Origin: CAZJAD01 sp964543855 | GTDB lineage: Bacteria; Electryoneota; RPQS01; DYHQ01 | Direction: 5' to 3' | Assembly (NCBI GenBank): GCA_964543855.1 | Contig: CAZJAD010000094.1 | Coordinates: 1 to 9,105 of the forward strand | DNA: 9,105 nucleotides | Shown: in pieces, positions 5,871 to 9,105 of the stretch | Layout: the number at the start of each line of letters is the position of its first letter | Position numbering within the stretch: position 1 is the stretch's first letter | Made by a program: the position numbers and the translations under genes | Notes under the pieces: model-generated | The model's input: only the letters and a program-made list of their open reading frames with translations | The model's database searches: none | Told to the model about the DNA's origin: nothing

Positions 5871-6407
5871 ATGGACGCAGAGTATCACGGAACGACGATT
5901 CTCGCCATCCGACGCAATGGCAAGGCAGCCATTGGCGGCGATGGGCAGCTCTCCTATGGCGAGACAGTCATAAAGGCGAGCGGCAAGAAGATCCGCCGCC
6001 TGTACGAAGGGAAAGTGCTGGCAGGATTCGCAGGAGGCGTTGCGGACGCCCTGGCGCTTTTTGACCTCTTCGAGAAGAAACTGAGCGAGTATCACGGCGA
6101 CCTAACGCGCTCGGTCATCGAGCTGGCCAAGGAATGGCGGATGGACCGCAATCTCCGACGCCTAGAAGCTGACCTCATCGTGATGGACAAGGACAAGATG
6201 TTCCTTGTGTCCGGCCAGGGTGAAATTATCGAGCCGGACGATGATGTTGTCGCTCTGGGCTCAGGGGGGCCCTATGCTCTCGCCGCCGTGCGAGCTCTGG
6301 TCAAGCACAGCAAACTCTCAGCCAAAGAGATGTGCCGCACGGCCCTCGAGATAGCGGCCGACATCTGCGTTTACACAAATAATCATCTCACGATTGAGGA
6401 GCTCTGA
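5871..6407 (+). CDS. hslV: ATP-dependent protease peptidase subunit HslV
   Basis: HslV is the proteasome-like double-ring peptidase of the cytoplasmic HslVU (ClpQY) protease. The 178-residue product carries a short propeptide, MDAEYHG, before HGTTIL. After its removal, T8 becomes the N-terminal catalytic threonine. In mature numbering the expected D17, K33 and S124 are present (D24, K40 and S131 here, in GGDGQ, SGKKIRRL and LGSGGPYA). AGFAGGVADALALFDLFEKKL and the C-terminal VYTNNHLTIEEL are classic family stretches. The ribosome site is AGGGGA about 10 nt upstream or the closer GAGAGG. It sits directly before hslU, its ATPase partner, the usual hslV-hslU order. Confidence 0.98.
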   Translation: MDAEYHGTTILAIRRNGKAAIGGDGQLSYGETVIKASGKKIRRLYEGKVLAGFAGGVADALALFDLFEKKLSEYHGDLTRSVIELAKEWRMDRNLRRLEADLIVMDKDKMFLVSGQGEIIEPDDDVVALGSGGPYALAAVRALVKHSKLSAKEMCRTALEIAADICVYTNNHLTIEEL

Positions 6408-6491
6408 GCGCTGCGGAGTGAAACAGGGTTCCCGTTGGGGAAGAGCCTTGACGAGATATATCCGAAGTCTATTCCTGTGGGTGTTTAGCGA
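6408..6491 (+). promoter_or_regulatory. hslV-hslU intercistronic region with small hairpin
   Basis: This 84-nt spacer is longer than usual between these two genes. It holds a hairpin, TTCCC-GTTG-GGGAA (6429-6442), and a weak promoter-like pair, TTGACG (6448-6453) with TATTCC (6470-6475) at 16 nt. No Shine-Dalgarno precedes hslU. An additional internal promoter for hslU is possible but weakly supported. Confidence 0.3.
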
Positions 6492-7886
6492 ATGAAGATG
6501 CATCCCAATCCTCCCTATGCGATTCCAGAATTGACACCGGCTCAGATTGTCGGCGAGCTGGATCGGTACATTATCGGGCAAGACAAAGCCAAGCGGGCGG
6601 TGGCCATCGCCCTTCGCAACCGCTGGCGCCGCCAGCACGTGACCGGCAGCTTGAAGGATGAAATCTACCCGAACAACATCATCCTGATTGGCCCTACCGG
6701 TGTGGGCAAGACGGAAATGGCCCGGCGGCTGGCCAATCTGGCTCATGCTCCGTTCATCAAGGTCGAAGCCTCGAAGTACACCGAGGTCGGCTATGTGGGC
6801 CGCGATGTCGAGTCCATGATCCGCGATCTTGTGGATTCGGCGGTGGCGAAGGTGCGTGGAGAGTACATGCAGGCTCTCCACGGTCAGGCCGAGCAGCGCA
6901 CTTTGGAGCGGCTCTTGGACATCCTGCTTCCGCTGCCCAAACCACCTCGCAAGAAGAAACCCGAAGGCGATGACGGCGATCGGCAGTTGGCTCTGGAGCG
7001 TCGCCGCTCCACACGTGACAAGATTCGCAATCAGCTCGGCGATGGTAAGCTCGAAGATCGCATGATTGAACTTGATATCGAAGAAGAGCCCTATTCGATG
7101 ATGCAGATCTTTTCACCGCAGGGCATCGAAGAAATGGGTTTCAATTTGCAGGAGATGTTCGGCCCGATGGTTGGCAAGCGCAAGAAGCGCCGGCGTTGCA
7201 CGATCGGGGAAGCTCGCGATATCCTCCTGGCCGAAGAGACCAGCAAAATCCTCGACATGGACCGTATCGTGCGCGAAGCCATCTCCCGTACGGAAAGCCT
7301 CGGCATCGTCTTTCTGGATGAAATCGACAAGATTGCCGTGGCCGGAGGACAAACCGAGGGACCGGATGTCTCGCGCGAAGGCGTTCAGCGAGACATCCTG
7401 CCGGTCATCGAAGGCACGACCGTCACGACGAAATACGGTGCGGTGAAAACTGATCATGTTCTTTTCATCGCAGCGGGAGCCTTTACGGTGGCCAAGCCTT
7501 CCGACCTCATCCCGGAGCTTCAGGGGCGCTTCCCGATTCGCGTCGAGCTGGACCGTTTGAATGCGGAAGACTTCGTCCGTATTCTGACCGAGCCGGAAAA
7601 TGCACTGGTTAAGCAGTACGTCGCGCTCCTTAAAACCGAGAGCATTGATCTTTCGTTCACCGAAGGAGCCATTCAGGAAATCGCCAGCATCGCTAACCGC
7701 GTGAACGACCGCATGGAAAACATCGGAGCGCGGCGGTTGCACACCGTAATGACGACCTTGTTGGACGAGATTCTCTTCGACGCATCGACGATGAAAAAGA
7801 AAAAGCTCGCTATCACGAAGCCTTTCGTACGCAAGACCTTGCAAGACATCGTCGAAGATGAAGACCTGTCGCGGTTCATTCTATAG
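6492..7886 (+). CDS. hslU: ATP-dependent protease ATPase subunit HslU
   Basis: HslU is the AAA+ hexameric unfoldase that feeds substrates into HslV. The 464-residue product has the family N-terminus LTPAQIVGELDRYIIGQDKA (14-33) and Walker A GPTGVGKT (67-74). The pore motif is EVGYVGRD (98-105; usually GYVG). An inserted I-domain covers about 110-245, and Walker B is IVFLDEID (272-279). Then come the conserved PSDLIPELQGRFPIRVEL stretch (336-353) and the sensor-2 region ENIGARRLHTVM (409-420). The extreme C-terminus LSRFIL is the tail that docks into HslV. Length is normal. An in-frame stop lies two codons upstream of the ATG at 6492; the ATG at 6498 is an alternative. No clear ribosome site is seen. 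The stop codon overlaps the Shine-Dalgarno of the next gene, suggesting co-expression. Confidence 0.98.
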   Translation: MKMHPNPPYAIPELTPAQIVGELDRYIIGQDKAKRAVAIALRNRWRRQHVTGSLKDEIYPNNIILIGPTGVGKTEMARRLANLAHAPFIKVEASKYTEVGYVGRDVESMIRDLVDSAVAKVRGEYMQALHGQAEQRTLERLLDILLPLPKPPRKKKPEGDDGDRQLALERRRSTRDKIRNQLGDGKLEDRMIELDIEEEPYSMMQIFSPQGIEEMGFNLQEMFGPMVGKRKKRRRCTIGEARDILLAEETSKILDMDRIVREAISRTESLGIVFLDEIDKIAVAGGQTEGPDVSREGVQRDILPVIEGTTVTTKYGAVKTDHVLFIAAGAFTVAKPSDLIPELQGRFPIRVELDRLNAEDFVRILTEPENALVKQYVALLKTESIDLSFTEGAIQEIASIANRVNDRMENIGARRLHTVMTTLLDEILFDASTMKKKKLAITKPFVRKTLQDIVEDEDLSRFIL

Positions 7887-7890
7887 GAGG
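7885..7890 (+). promoter_or_regulatory. Ribosome binding site of first PEBP gene, overlapping hslU stop
   Basis: AGGAGG spaced 6 nt from the ATG at 7897, a textbook site. It overlaps the hslU stop (7884-7886). It sets the start at 7897 rather than at the in-frame ATG at 7858 inside hslU, and the signal peptide begins right there. Confidence 0.85.
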
Positions 7891-7896
7891 CCTTTT

Positions 7897-8469
7897 ATGC
7901 GTGGGCGTTGGCTTATGGGGATAATCGTTCTGTGCATCCTGTGCACCTGTTTTTCGGCCTGCAAGCGTGCGGAGACCCCGGAAGCAAAAGGGGCGAGAGG
8001 AGCGACTGCGACTGCCTTCGAGTTGAAGAGCAGTGCTTTTGAAGACGGAGGCATGATTCCGCAGAAGTACACCTGCGAAGGCGATAATCTATCGCCGCCG
8101 CTTTCTTGGAGCGGCGTGCCGAATAAGACCAAGAGTCTTGCTCTCATCTGTGACGATCCCGATGCGCCGATGGGAACCTATGTGCACTGGGTCCTGTGGA
8201 ATCTGCCGCCAGACACGCTGTCGCTTCCCGAAGGGGCTCCGCCCGAAGACATTCTGGCTAATGTGCAGCAAGGTGTTGAGAACTGGCCTCCGGCGGGCTA
8301 TTTCGGACCCTGCCCACCTCCCGGAAAGGTGCACCATTACTTCTTCAAGCTCTACGCTTTGGATACAGACCTGACCCTTCCCGTCGACGCTGAACAGGAC
8401 GCTCTGGAGAAGGCCATGGAAGGCCACATCCTCGCCCAAGCCCAGCTCATGGGCAGCTACAAGCGGTAG
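7897..8469 (+). CDS. YbhB/YbcL-type (PEBP-like) lipoprotein, copy 1
   Basis: A 190-residue member of the phosphatidylethanolamine-binding protein family, bacterial YbhB/YbcL (Raf-kinase-inhibitor-like) branch. Residues 1-21 are a lipoprotein signal peptide with lipobox FSAC, so C22 would be lipidated. Lys at +2 does not match the inner-membrane retention rule known in enterics. After a short linker, the PEBP domain runs from about 41 to the end, with SSAFEDGGMIPQKYTCEGDN, the ligand-pocket motif DDPDAPMGTYVHWVLWNLP (86-104) and GPCPPPGKVHHYFFKLYALD (137-156). Bacterial YbhB proteins are mostly cytoplasmic and of unknown function, so a lipoprotein form is noteworthy. It follows hslU immediately and is followed by a close paralogue. 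No enzymatic role can be assigned. Confidence 0.93.
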   Translation: MRGRWLMGIIVLCILCTCFSACKRAETPEAKGARGATATAFELKSSAFEDGGMIPQKYTCEGDNLSPPLSWSGVPNKTKSLALICDDPDAPMGTYVHWVLWNLPPDTLSLPEGAPPEDILANVQQGVENWPPAGYFGPCPPPGKVHHYFFKLYALDTDLTLPVDAEQDALEKAMEGHILAQAQLMGSYKR

Positions 8470-8531
8470 AATTGCCAGCTCAATCCTTGAATCCAGACCG
8501 CAGCCGCCTGAAGGAGTAACCACTGTGGTAC

Positions 8532-8538
8532 AAGGAGG
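8532..8538 (+). promoter_or_regulatory. Ribosome binding site for lipoprotein form of copy 2
   Basis: AAGGAGG ends 4 nt before the ATG at 8543. A second site, AAGGAG (8511-8516), lies 8 nt before an in-frame GTG at 8525 that would add six residues, so the exact start is not fully settled. The ATG at 8543 gives the cleaner signal peptide. Confidence 0.7.
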
Positions 8539-8542
8539 ACTC

Positions 8543-9105
8543 ATGCGCAAGACCCTGCTTCTCACTTTAGCCGCCTTGCTCGTGCTTGGAGTCGCGTGCA
8601 AGCGGGTGGAGACTCAGGTGGAAAAAGCTGAAACCGGAAGAAAGGAGGTAGAGGCCATGGCGCTTCAGATAGAAAGCAGCGCCTTTGAAGATGGCGCCAC
8701 TATCCCGAAGAAGTACACCTGCGACGGCGACGACCGGTCCCCGGCACTTTCGTGGACCGGCGTGCCGGACGGAACGAAGAGTTTCGCGCTCATCTGCGAC
8801 GACCCCGACGCGCCGATGGGGACCTGGGTGCACTGGGTGCTGTGGGACCTGCCGCCGGACACGGTCTCCCTCCTCGAGGGTGTCCCAGCTGACAGTCAGT
8901 TGGCCGTAGGTGCAAAGCAGGGCCTGAACAGTTGGCCGCGCGTCGGCTATGGCGGCCCGTGCCCGCCTCCCGGCAAACCTCATCGCTACTACTTCAAGCT
9001 CTACGCTCTGGATGCGGAGCTCAATCTCCCCTCCAGCACGAACAAAGCCGCGCTGGAGAAAGCGATGAAAGGACATATCCTCGCCGAAGCCCAGGTGATG
9101 GGCAA
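8543..9105 (+). CDS. YbhB/YbcL-type (PEBP-like) lipoprotein, copy 2, with possible internal start; cut off by window edge
   Basis: The visible 187 codons encode a paralogue of the preceding gene. By comparison only about four residues and the stop are missing at the right edge. Residues 1-18 form a lipoprotein signal (MRKTLLLTLAALLVLGVAC, lipid-carrying C19, Lys at +2). A charged linker (20-38) follows, then the PEBP domain from M39, with SSAFEDGATIPKKYTCDGDD, DDPDAPMGTWVHWVLWDLP (86-104) and GGPCPPPGKPHRYYFKLYALD (137-157). M39 has its own strong ribosome site (8641-8648) and begins MALQIESSAFEDG, which is how ordinary cytoplasmic YbhB proteins begin. The gene may therefore make both a lipoprotein and a cytoplasmic form. 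The substrate or partner is unknown. Confidence 0.92.
   Translation, partial: MRKTLLLTLAALLVLGVACKRVETQVEKAETGRKEVEAMALQIESSAFEDGATIPKKYTCDGDDRSPALSWTGVPDGTKSFALICDDPDAPMGTWVHWVLWDLPPDTVSLLEGVPADSQLAVGAKQGLNSWPRVGYGGPCPPPGKPHRYYFKLYALDAELNLPSSTNKAALEKAMKGHILAEAQVMG
8641..8648 (+). promoter_or_regulatory. Internal ribosome binding site for short form of copy 2
   Basis: AAAGGAGG ends 8 nt before an in-frame ATG at 8657 (residue 39 of the lipoprotein). This is as strong as any start signal in the window and would yield a PEBP domain without the signal peptide. Confidence 0.6.

Larger units (their letters stand above)
7897..9105 (+). repeat. Tandem gene duplication of PEBP-like lipoprotein
   Basis: The two consecutive genes at 7897 and 8543 align along their length with one single-residue indel near residue 120. 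By hand alignment, roughly two thirds of PEBP-domain residues are identical. Both have a leader of exactly 38 residues before the domain start. The leaders differ much more than the domains. The second copy looks richer in G/C at third positions (for example GAC for GAT in the DDPDAP motif). Confidence 0.85.

Noticed and set aside
6448..6475. Promoter TTGACG-16-TATTCC before hslU
   Set aside because: The -10 matches the consensus at only three positions; hslV and hslU are normally co-transcribed. Mentioned only within the intercistronic feature.
7113..7844. Long minus-strand open frame of 243 codons opposite hslU
   Set aside because: It lies entirely antisense to a fully conserved hslU and its translation resembles no known protein; long antisense frames are common in GC-rich genes.
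7858..8469. A longer PEBP protein starting at the ATG at 7858 within hslU
   Set aside because: A perfect AGGAGG sits 6 nt before the ATG at 7897, and the signal peptide starts there; the extra 13 residues are just hslU read in another frame.
8525..8542. GTG start at 8525 for the second PEBP gene
   Set aside because: In frame and preceded by AAGGAG, but it would add MVQGGL before a good signal peptide whose own ATG has a stronger site; kept only as an alternative.

Overview
The window reads as a stretch of a bacterial chromosome from a draft or metagenome scaffold. It is moderately GC-rich by eye and densely coded, with an assembly gap of exactly 100 N at 2334-2433. Housekeeping genes (acpS, dnaG, hslV, hslU) are mixed with small envelope genes. 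Two lipoprotein signal peptides and a signal peptide on the TPM-domain protein suggest a diderm bacterium. Nothing seen places it in a named phylum, and the gene order dnaG-hslV-hslU differs from the familiar dnaG-rpoD arrangement, so a poorly sampled lineage is possible.

Left block (1-1822, minus strand): a GTG-started HAD-family hydrolase overlaps acpS by the four bases ATGA, and acpS is followed by a PhzF-family protein that runs off the left edge. These look like one leftward operon. A 158-bp divergent region (1823-1980) carries a near-consensus promoter facing right.

Middle block (1981-3705, plus strand): a secreted or anchored TPM-domain protein whose 3' part is lost in the gap, the 3' part of a nucleotidyltransferase-like protein, and lemA. 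The open frame running across the Ns from 1981 to 3048 is an artefact that joins two unrelated genes; they are annotated separately here. lemA ends at a strong hairpin (3708-3740). A probable small minus-strand gene (3730-4005) lies beyond it and starts head-to-head with dnaG.

Right block (4004-9105, plus strand): dnaG primase, the HslV peptidase and HslU ATPase of the HslVU protease, then two tandem YbhB/PEBP-like lipoproteins. The first has a Shine-Dalgarno that overlaps the hslU stop codon. The second is cut off by the window edge a few residues before its end. It also carries an internal ATG with a strong Shine-Dalgarno that would give a cytoplasmic form; the first copy shows what looks like the decayed version of the same site.

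No RNA genes, insertion sequences, CRISPR arrays or prophage genes were seen. The points most worth a second look are the gap-created chimera, the dual-start PEBP pair, the near-leaderless promoter of the TPM gene, the TPM / nucleotidyltransferase-like / LemA neighbourhood, and the divergent genes with overlapping start codons at 4003-4006.
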